A stretch of 64,000 nt of DNA from Schistocerca nitens (lineage: Eukaryota; Arthropoda; Insecta; Orthoptera; Acrididae). Where the stretch lies: positions 647,338,974 through 647,402,973 of the forward strand of contig NC_064616.1 of NCBI RefSeq assembly GCF_023898315.1. The letters are read 5' to 3'. A model generated the notes under the pieces. That model saw only the letters and a list, made by a program, of their open reading frames with translations, had not been told where the DNA came from and searched no databases. Positions 1 to 10,629 of this stretch are shown here, one piece after another (the stretch's first letter is position 1; every line of letters starts with the position of its first letter). The translations under genes and the position numbers were made by a program.

Positions 1-125
1 TTTTAAATGGAGAATCAACTTCCTGTAACACTCGTGCTATTTTTTGTATGCCATTTCAACTGTGCGGAGATAAGACCGCGACTGCTGTTATTGGCATTTC
101 AGATTAGAGAAATATCAGATAGTGG

Positions 126-190
126 TACTGAAAGTATCCTCCGCCACATACCATTAGGTGGCTTGCGCAGTATGATGTAGATGTAGATGT
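126..190 (+). mobile_element. LINE 3' end fragment (CR1/jockey-like)
   Basis: About 65 bp match the 3' end of the LINE at 13175-14606: the 'ctccgccacataccattaggtggcttgcg' type sequence followed by a (gatgta)n tail at about 173-190. Only the tail region is present, so this is a severely 5'-truncated copy. The same 3' end occurs inverted at about 42028 and 45205. Confidence 0.7.
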
Positions 191-302
191 ATTTCTAACA
201 TGTTCTATCATCGTGAAAATTCACTTTAACACAAAATTTTGAATTATCACGATTTACAAGAAAAAAATCACTTGGAACGGTAGAAAACCTTGTCGAGACA
301 TA

Positions 303-1724
303 CACTCCTGGAAACTGAAATAAGAACACCGTGAATTCATTGTCCCAGGAAGGGGAAACTTTATTGACACATTCCTTGGGTCAGATACATCACATGATCA
401 CACTGACAGAACCACAGGCACATAGAGACAGGCAACAGAGCATGCACAATGTCGGCACTAGTACAGTGTATATCCACCTTTCGCAGCAATGCAGGCTGCT
501 ATTCTCCCATGGAGACGATCGTAGATATGCTGGATGTAGTCCTGTGGAACGGCTTGCCATGCCATTTCCACCTGGCGCCTCAGTTGGACCAGCGTTCGTG
601 CTGGATGTGCAGACCGCGTGAGACGACGCTTCATCCAGTCCCAAACATGCTCAATGGGGGACAGATCCGGAGATCTTGCTGGCCAGGGTAGTTGACTTAC
701 ACCTTCTAGAGCACGTTGGGTGGCACGGGATACATGCGGACGTGCATTGTCCTGTTGGAACAGCAAGTTCCCTTGCCGGTCTAGGAATGGTAGAACGATG
801 GGTTCGATGACGGTTTGGATGTACCGTGCACTATTCAGTGTCCCCTCGACGATCACCAGTGGTGTACGGCCAGTGTAGGAGATCGCTCCCCACACCATGA
901 TGCCGGGTGTTGGCCCTGTGTGCCTCGGTCGTATGCAGTCCTGATTGTGGCGCTCACCTGCACGGCGCCACACACGCATACGACCATCATTGGCACCAAG
1001 GCAGAAGCGACTCTCATCGCTGAAGACGACACGTCTCCATTCGTCCCTCCAGTCACGCCTGTCGCGACACCACTGGAGGCGGGCTGCACGATGTTGGGGC
1101 GTGAGCGGAAGACGGCCTAACGGTGTGCGGGACCGTAGCCCAGCTTCATGGAGACGGTTGCGAATGGTCCTCGCCGATACCCCAGGAGCAACAGTGTCCC
1201 TAATTTGCTGGGAAGTGGCGGTGCGGTCCCCTACGGCACTGCGTAGGATCCTACGGTCTTGGCGTGCATCCGTGCGTCACTGCGGTCCGGTCCCAGGTCG
1301 ACGGGCACGTGCACCTTCCGCCGACCACTGGCGACAACATCGATGTACTGTGGAGACCTCACGCCCCACGTGTTGAGCAATTCGGCGGTACGTCCACCCG
1401 GCCTCCCGCATGCCCACTATACGCCCTCGCTCAAAGTCCGTCAACTGCACATACGGTTCACGTCCACGCTGTCGCGGCATGCTACCAGTGTTAAAGACTG
1501 CGATGGAGCTCCGTATGCCACGGCAAACTGGCTGACACTGACGGCGGCGGTGCACAAATGCTGCGCAGCTAGCGCCATTCGACGGCCAACACCGCGGTTC
1601 CTGGTGTGTCCGCTGTGCCGTGCGTGTGATCATTGCTTGTACAGCCCTCTCGCAGTGTCCGGAGCAAGTATGGTGGGTCTGACACACCGGTGTCAATGTG
1701 TTCTTTTTTCCATTTCCAGGAGTG
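303..1724 (-). mobile_element. Tc1-like DNA transposon, nearly intact
   Basis: A 1.42-kb element bounded by imperfect terminal inverted repeats of about 28 bp (303-330 and 1697-1724), each starting 'cactcctggaaa' from the outside. It is flanked by TA dinucleotides at 301-302 and 1725-1726, the Tc1/mariner target duplication. It carries one transposase reading frame on the minus strand. It sits inside the hAT relic and removing it rejoins the hAT reading frame, so it is younger than that element. Confidence 0.9.
458..1480 (-). pseudogene. Tc1-like transposase with one in-frame stop
   Basis: The minus strand from the ATG at 1478-1480 to the stop at 458-460 is a single frame of 340 codons, the normal Tc1 length, broken only by a TGA at 1277-1279 (codon 68). 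A paired-type helix-turn-helix lies at residues about 14-55 (DFERGRIVGMREAGWTYRRI). The DDE triad is visible: D155 in VVFSDESRF, D244 in FQQDNARPH and E277 in SPIEHVWD. The second and third acidic residues are separated by 32 residues, not the 34 usual for Tc1. The stop would fit a CGA to TGA transition. The catalytic core could only be made from an internal start, so the copy is probably inactive but recent. Role if active: cut-and-paste transposition at TA sites in the nucleus. Confidence 0.88.
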
Positions 1725-2564
1725 TATATTGAGAGAGACGAAATGTACTGGTGCAATGTATTGAAAAGGGTGTTTGCAGTAGTGAAGAAGCTAACAAGTC
1801 GAGGACTTTCCCTACATGCACACATTGAAAAATTCAATTCATTACATAAAGGTCAATGTATGATGTCTCTTGAACTTATAATCAAGTTCGATCTTTTTCT
1901 CGCAGAGCACATTGAACGGTATAGAAATCGAGGGCATGGACGGGCAAGTTATCTATCTTCAACAATCTGTGATGAAATAATAGAGCTCCTTCCTGAAAGA
2001 ATACAAAGAATTATCGTAAGTGATATCAAACAGGCCAAATATTTCTCTATAATAGTAGTAGACTCTATCACATATCGATGAATAATCTTTTGTATAAAGA
2101 ACGAGAATGATGAGCCTGTTGAATGTTTCCTTCTGTTTTTACCAAACCTGGGACACAAGGCTGAAAACCTAACTGAGGCCATACTGAAAATTCCATTCAC
2201 AATATTACTGACTTTAGAGGTCTGTCATACGATAAAGCAAGCAACTTGTTAAGTCTAAATGAAAATTGGGAGAGCGTTATCGATGCCCTCATATTTATTA
2301 CGAATAATACCTGTGAGAAATCACTTGCGCTAAATGAGGCTTCAGCTTTACTGAATGAACTTAGTAGACAAGAAATAGTATTCATGATGACAGTTTTGTT
2401 AGCGCATACTCCAGTTATTTAATAGTGAAAATGTGAAATGGCAGAGTGTAAATATTAATATTAAAATAGTGCATGAGTTATATGAAACACTTGTAGGGTG
2501 TATTAGTTCTATTCGTGGCTTAATGGCTTCCAACCACCTTTAAACATAAATTAAAACCTTTACG

Positions 2565-3185
2565 AAACTTTTTCTCGCTGACACCCATCATAAAATGATG
2601 AAAGGAAAAGGGTTTATCGCTCACTACATTTTCACTCTTCATGCAATAAAACTTACGTATCAGGCATGACCTATTAAACTGTTATTTGTTTACTACTAAA
2701 TCTATTTACACCAAATTTTGCGGGCAGTATTCACATATAACAATAAATGACTTTGCAAAAGTATATCATTTTATGACAGACAGTTCAGGAGATGCGACAT
2801 CATAAACATAGATGTGTGAAAATTACAGAATGACGGTGACGCTTTAATTTATTACTAGTTTGGTACTATATTCGCAGCAAATTTCGTAATCAGTATCCAA
2901 ATACACCATTGGATGTACATCCAAAATTATTACACTGTACGACACCTAGTTAATGAGATATAACGTCATAAACATTGAGCTGCGTGAAAACGAAACTGCG
3001 GGGCGAAATTCATTAGAGTTACAGGTGAAATATGTGTACAAATGTGTGTGAAATGTGTTAAATATATGTGAAGAGTGTGTATTCGGGAAAAGCCACGGGT
3101 AAAGAGCTCATCCTAAACCCGTGGTTCGATTTCAACGAAACTTGGTACACATACTTCTTACTACTTGGAAATACTATGGGGGTAA
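2565..3185. other. No gene seen; AT-rich unclassified repeat-like sequence
   Basis: No open frame or motif is supported. The stretch from about 2700 to 3185, ending in text around 'gagctcatcctaaacccgtgg', leads directly into the purine-rich block and looks like part of the same interspersed unit, but I have no second copy in the window. Confidence 0.4.
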
Positions 3186-3189
3186 CTAC

Positions 3190-3785
3190 CAGCAGCCTCC
3201 TATTCAGGTGGAGATGATGATGTGGAGAGAGTACGGGTCAGGAGGAGATGGATAGATAGACAGACAGGGGGAAGGTGTAGGTGAATATGTACACGGGGAG
3301 GAAGAGATGGACAGAAAGAGAGGGAGTGGGACGGGGCAATTGACAGAAAGGGAAGGAGAGGAGATAGAGGAAGACAGTCTGGAGGAGGAGAAGGATGCAG
3401 AAAGGAAAGAGGAGGAGATGAAAAGAGAGATGTAGAAGAAGAGATGGACAGAGAGGGGGAGGAGGAGATAGACAACGAGAGGAGGAGGAGGAAATGGACA
3501 GAGAGCGAAGGAGCAAATGGACAGAGGCGGGAGGAGCAAACTGGCAGAGAAAGGAAAGAGGAGAGATGGACAGAAACAGGGAGAGGTAGAGATGGGACAG
3601 TGAGAGGGGGGAGGAGGAGTTGGATAGAGAGAGGTGGAAGAGAAACTGGACAGAGAACGGGAATAGGAGGAGGTGGACAGAGAAAGGGGGAGGAGCAGAT
3701 GGACAGAGAGATAGATGGGGGTAGGGGGTGTACAGAGAGAGGGGTTAAGAGGAGATAGAGAGAGAGGGGGGAAGGAGGAGATGAA
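3190..3785 (+). repeat. Purine-rich tandem repeat (GA-rich, 'gaggagatggacagaga' type)
   Basis: About 600 bp consist almost entirely of A and G on the plus strand, made of diverged copies of a roughly 20-bp motif resembling 'ggaggagatggacagagag'. Open frames here (for example 3200-3475, 3204-3539 and 3444-3758) are low-complexity Ser/Pro/Leu or Arg/Glu/Gly strings produced by composition and are not genes. Confidence 0.9.
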
Positions 3786-3789
3786 CTAA

Positions 3790-4230
3790 CAGAAGACTAG
3801 AATTAATACATACCTGGGCAATGCTGGCTACTCAGCTGTATAATAATACCCAGGCCAACCAGTGTGAGTACGGGAAAGAAACAAAAGAAAAATGAAGAAA
3901 GAGAGAAGATTACCTTACAGGTAATTCTGATCGTATTTTGCTTACATCATATCATGTCACCCCATGTCATTGGTTTCACATTCACTGATTTGATTCACTT
4001 CATTTCAGTGAATGTAATTCAGTTAGTACACATCCCCATGCAAACTATGTCAGGGACCTCTTTTCTGTCCACTCCAGATACGAATATGAGTTCCGTAAAC
4101 AAACCCAAAGTTGTCGTGAGTAGGGTGACAATATGCAGACGTATAAAAAAGAGGACAAACAGCTTCAAAAAGGAGGATAAAGTTAGAAAAAAGAGGACAC
4201 ACGGAAACATAGCAATTAATTATGACATAC
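3790..4230. other. No gene seen
   Basis: Short open frames exist on both strands but show no motif or homology that I can recognise. The start (about 3800-3860) contains 'ctgggcaatgctggctactcagct', which looks like the end of an interspersed repeat. Confidence 0.3.
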
Positions 4231-4612
4231 ATTCCTTAGCTTTTATTGGTACTTCTTTGAAGATCCAATCTTCTGCAGAAGTGTAGGCTTGCTTAGCAGA
4301 TGGTTGTAAAAAGATACACAGGAAAATTCTTTTAAATTATAGTGTACCATGAACATACTTTTAATAGATTCAAGACTCAACCTATTCCAGTCATCAGTCT
4401 ACTGTGCTGTCATGAGCGAAAATACTCTCTCTGCTTTTGCATTGTGACCTGATATATTGAAAACGTATTCGGCGAGCTTTAACAATTCTGAATGGCAATC
4501 AACAGACTAACCTTCACAAAAATACTTGGCCCATTTCTTACGACAAGATAACCCTCTAAATTCAGGGTCATTACCATTCTGTTTCAGAAACTAACTAAAA
4601 TTGCAGATCTGG

Positions 4613-4804
4613 TTCAAATGGCTCTGAGCACTATGGGACCCAACATCTTAGGTCATAAGTCCCCTAGAACTTAGAACTACTTAATCCTAACTAACCTAAG
4701 GACATCACACACACCCATGCCCGAGGCAGGATTCGAACCTGCGACCGTAGCAGTCCCGCGGTTCCGGACTGCAGCGCCAGAACCGCTAGACCACCGCGGC
4801 CGGC
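4613..4804 (-). mobile_element. SINE family A (tRNA-derived), full length
   Basis: A 192-bp SINE in minus orientation. Its 5' end, at 4804, starts gccggccgcggtgg, with a box A-like tggtctagcggttctgg and a box B ggttcgaatcc. Its 3' end is gagccatttgaacc. An 11-bp perfect target-site duplication, tgcagatctgg, flanks it at 4602-4612 and 4805-4815. It interrupts the hAT relic. Confidence 0.95.
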
Positions 4805-4906
4805 TGCAGATCTGGCTAAAGCGTTTTACACGTTCAGTTTCAAAAGCTTTATATTTATCTTGCAAACACAAAAGGCTGTTTTCAGCATCACTGTAGTGTA
4901 CACCTT

Positions 4907-5340
4907 TAAGAGACATCGATTTGGAATAGGAAAAGTCGTTAAACATACAGAGTCGTTTTAAATATTCATGGCACGAGTGATACAGCAACATAGCTTCCTC
5001 CATAAGGAGCTTAACTTCATCAAAGTCTTCTTCTTTTGCAATTTGTAGCTTCTGTTTAACCTTTAGGCAAACGAATTTTTTAATTTAATCGGCCCTCATG
5101 CACTTTACATAATAAACCTTTTTTAAGAGACATCCGATTGAAATAGGAAAAGTCGATGAACATACAGAGTCGTTTTAAATATTCATGGCACGAGTGATAC
5201 AGCAACATAGCTTCCTCCATAAAGAGTTTAACTTCATCAAAGACTTCTTCTTTTGTAACTTCCAGCTTCTGTTTAACCTTTAGGCAAACGAATTTTTTAA
5301 TTTAATGGGCCTTCATGCACCTTACATAATAAATCTAAAA
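4907..5340. repeat. 217-bp tandem duplication inside the hAT relic
   Basis: The segment beginning taagagacatc at 4907 recurs at 5124. Landmarks keep a constant 217-bp offset (for example taggcaaacg at 5064 and 5281). The copies differ at only a handful of positions. On the minus strand the unit encodes part of the hAT-like protein (EEAMLLYHSCHEYLKRLCMF). Confidence 0.9.
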
Positions 5341-5829
5341 TTTCCGTCTCTTCAAGCACAGAATCGTCTTCCTTTTCCTGTTGCAGAATATTTCAACTGA
5401 ACACAGTTATCAATGAATGCAAATGCCATACGTAGGCTTCAATTAAACTCAGTGAAGATCAAACAGCTGAATCAAGCCCTTTAGTCGCTTGCTTTCGGAG
5501 ACAAAGTAAGATTTCAGAGCAGAATACATTTCCAGTACCCTTACAGTGGCTGGGAAAAAGAGACGACCATATAGTTTTCACATGAGACATGACTTGCTTC
5601 TAATGAATCTCAACAAATTCACAGAAAATTTCAGCTCCACGTATTTTACATTCTGCTTTGAATTCAGTTCTCCCTTTCTTGAAGGCAGAATATTTGTTAG
5701 AAAGAACACTTGAGAATGTACACTTGCGTTTAGACATTGCCAGAAATTTTATAAAACTTACTCGGTTACAATAAACAGCAAATAACACTCACACATGAAA
5801 CCCATAATGGCACGCCAAGATAATGTGAA

Positions 5830-6109
5830 TCCGGATCTGAAAGTATTGGACTGATAATTTAATTACTCGATATTTGCATTCGCTTATGGATCGATCCATG
5901 GTCAGGAGTGAAAAATCGATAAAATCGACGATGCTGCTTCTATCTGTAGATAAGATATTTAAGAATAGAGTAATAGAATGGGAATAACTGGAGATATAAT
6001 TTTATTACAATCAACTTTGCGATTATAGAGAACAATATAAAAATCCAACCGGACCCTGGACGAAGAGATAAAATGGAGGACATGTCCAGATTTATCCATG
6101 GACCTCTGG
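5830..6109. other. No gene seen
   Basis: Sequence between the hAT relic and the next SINE. I see no supported feature. Confidence 0.3.
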
Positions 6110-6121
6110 TCACCGTAGTCG

Positions 6122-6320
6122 GCCGGCCGGAGTGGCCGAGCGGTTAAAGGCGCTACAGTCCGGAACCGCACGACCGCTACGGTCGCAGGTTCGAATCCTG
6201 CCTCGGGCATGGATGTGTGTGATGTCCTTAGGTTAGTTAGGTTTAAGTAGTTCTAAGTTCTAGGGGACTTATGACCACAGCAGTTGAGTCCCATAGTGCT
6301 CAGAGCCATTTGAACCATTT
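6122..6320 (+). mobile_element. SINE family A, full length
   Basis: Full-length copy with the tRNA-like head (gagtggccgagcggtt, ggttcgaatcc) and the usual 3' end gagccatttgaacc plus a short T-rich tail. A 12-bp target-site duplication, tcaccgtagtcg, lies at 6110-6121 and 6321-6332. Confidence 0.95.
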
Positions 6321-6332
6321 TCACCGTAGTCG

Positions 6333-7355
6333 TTAGCTGTAAACTGAACAGAACCCGATAGTGGGAACAAGAAAGTCAGTGTCCAAATCAGGGTCATTGT
6401 GCGAATAGCACCAAGCAATGGCTGGTAGTAACTCATGCAGTATACTATACAACAACGAATTAGCAACTACCTGCATGGTCTCGTTGCCGTGAGAGCAGAT
6501 TAGCTAAGTGATGTGCCACGAATTCTCTTGGCGGCGGTCGGCAATCGTCGATCGCAAGATGCAGCGCCTCTGAGCTGCGATCGATACTCGCCATTGGTGG
6601 GGATACTGCAACCTCCACAATATCCGTTCCTCCAGTGGTGCTGCTCCTTTCAATTCCATGACAGATCGGCTACTTGTAATTTTCGGAAGTGACGGGAGAG
6701 AGATACAAGAGACAGGCAAAATTTTAGTCGTTTCTGAAGGCGTACAAACATTGCCTAGATGGTTAAGACAACTGTTCGCGATTGTCGAGAGATTAGTGTT
6801 CGATTTTGGTCTGGTATAAATTTTCATTTGTTACAATATATTCAGAGAAAGTTTTAGCAAAGATAATAAAGTTCAGGGGGAATTCTTTACTGGGATCTCC
6901 GCTGGAATTTCGGCCTGGGAAAGTCATATTTTTGTTGATGATGACGATGAAAGAGAGCAAGAAGAGGTTTAAATCCGATGCTGGCTGACAACCTAGTACT
7001 CTCGAATTGTATCAAGGGGGCCGTCGAGCTTAGAGTCGACATCTGACGGACGGATCACTATGAATAGTGTCTCCGTTTCCATTTCATAAAATACTGCAGA
7101 GAGCTTTTGAATTTAGGTCAGGTTACTGGCACGGAGTCTGGTGATATGTAACTATACACAGCCGCTTTTCCTTCGTTTGTCAGTCAACTTTTTCCCACGC
7201 TCAGGAATTGACGAGGGAAATATTGGGGCCTTTGCAGCCACACTAGCCACGTTACGGAGGAGTGTGTTTGTAGCTGTGAAATAGTGACCTGCCTCTGGTA
7301 CGGCGAAACGACTTGTCTGGCTTAGCGGTAATAAATTATACCGCAAACCTACCAC
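6333..7355. other. No gene seen
   Basis: Several short open frames (for example 6504-6827 minus and 7152-7355 minus), none with a recognisable motif. No second copy in this window suggests a repeat. Confidence 0.3.
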
Positions 7356-7359
7356 GTGA

Positions 7360-7636
7360 ATCTATTAATGAAAAACGTATCAAAATGCCTACAGTGGTTC
7401 CAGAGATTACTTTGCATATTCAGAGAGAAAAACGCGCCAAGGAACTTAAATTCATCATTGTTCAGCCAATTTGCACGATATATTTATAAAATCTGTAATC
7501 TATTGATGAAAACCGTAACAAAATGCCTAAATTGGTTCCTGAGATTAGCTTTCACGTCCAGACAGAAAAAAAGTGACGAAGAACTTAAATTCATCGTAGT
7601 TAAAGCAATTTGTACGATATATTTATAAGTTATATA
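7360..7636. repeat. Two-unit degraded tandem repeat, about 138 bp
   Basis: 'atctattaatgaaaaacgtatc' at 7360 recurs as 'atctattgatgaaaaccgtaac' at 7498, and the homology continues to the shared 'gcacgatatatttataa' ends. A further diverged relative is at about 8100-8210. The encoded frame (NLLMKNVSKCLQWF, then NLLMKTVTKCLNWF) is repeated too, but I see no gene. Confidence 0.75.
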
Positions 7637-7639
7637 CAC

Positions 7640-7885
7640 AAACCTGTGCACCTCCGTAACCGATTGGTGAACGCGACAGACTCTCATGTGGGAGACCTGG
7701 ATTCGATTCCTGGTACTGTTAGGGATTTTTCCATAGTGGCAGAACTGAATCGGGGTGCACTGAGCCTCGCGAGGCCAACTGAGGAGCTACCTGAATGAGA
7801 GGCAGCGGCTCCATGGTCGAAACATCGGCAACGGCCGGGGGTGCAGAGTGCTGACACGGCGGTCGGTCGATTATCGAGTGGTCTT
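7640..7885 (+). mobile_element. SINE family E (tRNA-derived), diverged
   Basis: A tRNA-like head, 'taaccgattggtgaacgcgac' through 'ggattcgattcctgg' (box B-like), is followed by a body with 'aactgaggagctacctgaatgag', 'ggctccatggtcg' and 'gacacggcggtcggtcg'. I recognise this as a common orthopteran SINE. No clear target duplication was found. Confidence 0.65.
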
Positions 7886-7889
7886 CAGA

Positions 7890-9700
7890 GTCTGATCGTG
7901 GGGTACATAAGATATGTACAGATATACAGTTTATGGTCAAGTCCCGCTGTTCTCTGGAGTTGCAGCTGCTGTTTACTTCATTGCTTTCCCTGCCAGGCAC
8001 CGCCTTCTCTGTAGCTGACCAGCTCGTAGTTCTCATTAGAGCCGCCAAAAAATATGGCATACATATAATACATATTCATCTTTACTATAATTATATATAA
8101 TACACACAAACCTTCCAAATGAATCAGCCTATCTGTTAGTGGAAACCGGTTCGAAATACCTGGAGCAGTTCCTAAGGTTGGAGTTCACATATAAACAGAA
8201 AAATGAGGCGGGAACTTTAATAATATGTATAGAAGTAACGAAGAGAAACCATAGTACTGACCTGAAACAAGGCACCTAATTTTCGGATTTATATAGTCCA
8301 TCAATTAGTCAGTTACAAAATGTTAAGAAAGAAGAAAAATTTAAGCTTTGTGGACACATTACCACAGAGACAATACGTAACTGACTGTTCCCTTAACGAT
8401 TCAGTGAAGAAGACGACACTGTGCTGTTCCCGGCTTTAGTTTTCTGTACACCAGAATGCTGCTCGAGATTTCCCTGCAACGTTCCTGCCTGCGGAGTGAC
8501 GCAGCTTTCGCACGCTAAGGCGTCCTTGGCTCTCCATTTCTGGGTACGTACGTGCCAGCCGCTATCTTCGACTTTCTACCTTTCTAGCGGCCCGTCAGAG
8601 ACTGACTAGCAGTTCGCAAACCACGAATACTGCAGAGAGCAGCGTTGGCGCACCACGACGCTGCACGACAGTACTGGCAGCCTCTCCAAGACTGCATTTC
8701 CTTCCGGTGAAATGGAAGACGGAAAGTTAAACAGTAAACAGAGAAGTCTCACCAAGTACTGATCGATTTAGAAGAAATATGTTATCAAGGCAAGACGTGC
8801 GCTGATAGGTTTAGTGCTGGCTTATTCGTGTCTCCTCTAACTCATCTGACGGATCTTACGTTTATTTCTAATTTACTCCTCTGCAATACATGTAAGAAGA
8901 AAATAAAACGCAAATACCATTACTAATTTCTCGCTTCAGACTCTGGTGATTACGGAGACTCATCCAACATTAACTACCAGAATCCACATTCACATTCCCT
9001 AATAAATGATATGCTGTATTATGGTGAATGATATATCACTCCAGTAAATACGTTTCCTGATCTCGTCAGTGTGCTGTATCCTTTGACTTACCGCTAGGAA
9101 CAGCTCCACCCGAAATGTGAATAATCAGTAGTATTTCAGTGTAGCGAGAACCAATAGGATTGTTTCGTTTCGGATGAGCTTGTGTGCAGTCTGGCGGAGA
9201 CATTTTTATCTTTTTTTGTTCTGTAGGTAATATGGTAAACAAAAGATTTACATATGAAACATTTCGGGAACAATTCGTCAGCAAATGATTATTGGAATAG
9301 CGTAATTTGTCATTGCAATTATTTTTGTGAAGAAGGGAAAGGAAATAAAACTTGATCCATATTTCCGATGCGTGAGTTTTCGTGTTGCTGGCTTCTGCTT
9401 CTCGAACATTGACGTATTTTAAAGATTCACCGAAAACTTTTTTTGTAATGTGCAGCGCAAATTGCATTAAACAATTATCTTGGAGTATAGGGTTGCTTAC
9501 TACAATTGCATATTTCGTTTTTAAATGATCATTTAGCGAGACGTAAAACATGAAGTATGGAAATTATAGTGCAAATCATAGTCGGACACCATAACATCAA
9601 TGTCCATCCTCTATTCTGCACAAAGTTCTTTATCAGTCATTGTGTAGTGCGATCTTTGTCTTGACCGCTGAATTTACGAAAGTTTTGTTCGCTGTTCTAT
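7890..9700. other. No gene seen
   Basis: I could not support any feature. The longest open frame (9066-9551, minus, 161 codons) has no recognisable domain, and its composition does not stand out. It may be a chance ORF. Confidence 0.3.
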
Positions 9701-9708
9701 GACAGATA

Positions 9709-10025
9709 AGTATTTCTAACAGCCTAGAATATAAATGTCACTGCTGCTCTTTTCAGTCGCAACAACTTAAGCTGTGCTCTTAGGTTCCTGCCTAACACGG
9801 AAATCACGACATACTCGAAATAAAGTATTTCTGACAAGCAGGACTAGAAATGATTGCTGCTTGTTTCACTCGCAGCAATTTCAGATGTCCTCTTAGGTTC
9901 CTGTCTATTCACACCCCTGGAAACTGCGATATATTCGGAATAAATAGCAAAGTATTTGTTACAAGCCAGAATACAAATGTCGCTGCTGGCCGTTTCACTT
10001 GCAGGAGTTTCATCTTTCGTTTTAT
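9709..10025. repeat. Tandem repeat, 115-127 bp unit, about 2.6 copies
   Basis: Units start with agtatttc/tagtatttg at 9709, 9824 and 9951. Each contains 'aatgtc/attgctgct', 'ttttcactcgcagcaa' and 'ctcttaggttcctg' variants. The second unit has about 12 extra bases near its end. Confidence 0.8.
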
Positions 10026-10070
10026 AATCAGACTGATGCCACAAAATCGAAAAAACTCGTTCCTGAGAGA

Positions 10071-10221
10071 TGGTTCAAATGGCTCTGAGCACTATGGGAC
10101 TTAACTTCTGAGGTCATCAGTCCCCTAGAACTTAGAACTACCTAAACCTAACTAACCTAAGGACATCACACACATCCATGTCCGAGGCAGGATTCGAACC
10201 TGCGACCGTAGCGGTCGCGCG
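10071..10221 (-). mobile_element. SINE family A, 5'-truncated
   Basis: Minus-orientation copy from the 3' end ggttcaaatggctctgag (10074) through box B to gcggtcgcgcg at 10221. The A-box half of the tRNA head is missing. Confidence 0.9.
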
Positions 10222-10224
10222 AAT

Positions 10225-10620
10225 ATTGGGATCTCCTTGGGCTCTTTGCCGCTGTTGTGTCGTTAACGGACATTTAATTGTAATAAATCGCCCCCAGGAA
10301 TAACGTTTGTGAAAAATGTTCGTAAACGTACTCAGTACGAAGAGGCCAGTTGTCATTGGCCAGTTTTATAATCGAGTATTTTAGCTTAGTGGGCGTACAC
10401 GTAATCAGTGGGAAGAGAACATTTGTCGTTGGACAGTTTTGTAACCGAGTATTGTAGTTTAATGGACGAACACATAAGGAGAGGAAAAGGCTACTTAGCT
10501 AGCTGGAGGTGTTGTGTAACGATGGAGGCGGATTTTGCGAGGTCTAATACGAGATAATAAATTCCATTTGTTCCAGTGAAAACTTGGAGCGCGGCAGTTT
10601 TGTGTGTGTCCTCCTTTTTT
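10225..10620. other. No gene; possibly 5' UTR of the LINE remnant downstream
   Basis: It contains two related segments of about 85 bp. 'ggccagttttataatcgagtatttta' at about 10356 resembles 'ggacagttttgtaaccgagtattgta' at about 10430, so it is internally repetitive as LINE 5' UTRs can be. The assignment is inference. Confidence 0.3.
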
Positions 10621-10629
10621 ACTTTAAAC

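Larger units (their letters stand above)
235..2560 (+). pseudogene. hAT-family transposase relic (zinc-finger MYM1/DUF4371-like)
   Basis: On either side of the Tc1-like insertion at 303-1724 the plus strand reads as pieces of one hAT transposase. The right part (about 1727-2085) encodes a stretch with YWCNVLKRV, then FLAEHIERY, SYLSSTICDEIIELLPER and IKQAKYFSIIVVDS, the order typical of the catalytic core of this family. Beyond 2085 the frame shifts and fragments continue to about 2430. The left part (about 235-300) joins in frame with the right part once the Tc1 element and one TA copy are ignored, except for a TAG shortly before the join. Stops and frameshifts show it is dead. The left boundary is uncertain because a LINE tail lies just upstream. 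Confidence 0.65.
4235..5788 (-). pseudogene. hAT-family transposase relic (minus strand)
   Basis: The 5' part (5600-5788) encodes MSKRKCTFSSVLSNKYSAF followed by KAECKIRGAE, resembling the N-terminal zinc-finger region of a hAT subfamily. The 3' part (about 4240-4450) encodes FNISGHNAKAERVFSLM, a stop where Trp is expected, then RLSLESIKSMF and a tail ending near KIGSSKKY. This is the C-terminal hAT dimerisation motif. Between them are a SINE at 4613-4804 and a tandem duplication at 4907-5340. Stops and frameshifts throughout show that it is not functional. Confidence 0.7.

Noticed and set aside
3200-3758. Several overlapping open frames on both strands
   Set aside because: They are low-complexity products of a purine-rich tandem repeat, with no domain.
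6137-6210. Possible tRNA gene (box A and box B with correct spacing)
   Set aside because: The segment is the head of a SINE with a defined 3' body and target duplication. The same holds for the other tRNA-like heads listed.
7356-7687. Small ORFs with a repeated NLLMK..SKCLQWF/TKCLNWF pattern as a repeat protein
   Set aside because: The similarity simply follows the 138-bp DNA tandem duplication, and a third relative at 8.1 kb is not open.
9066-9551. 161-codon minus-strand ORF
   Set aside because: No recognisable motif and no second copy. Plausible by chance in a window of this size, so it is not called as a gene.
9700-10025. CRISPR-like array
   Set aside because: The repeats are 115-127 bp, adjacent and diverged with no spacers: a simple tandem repeat in a eukaryote.
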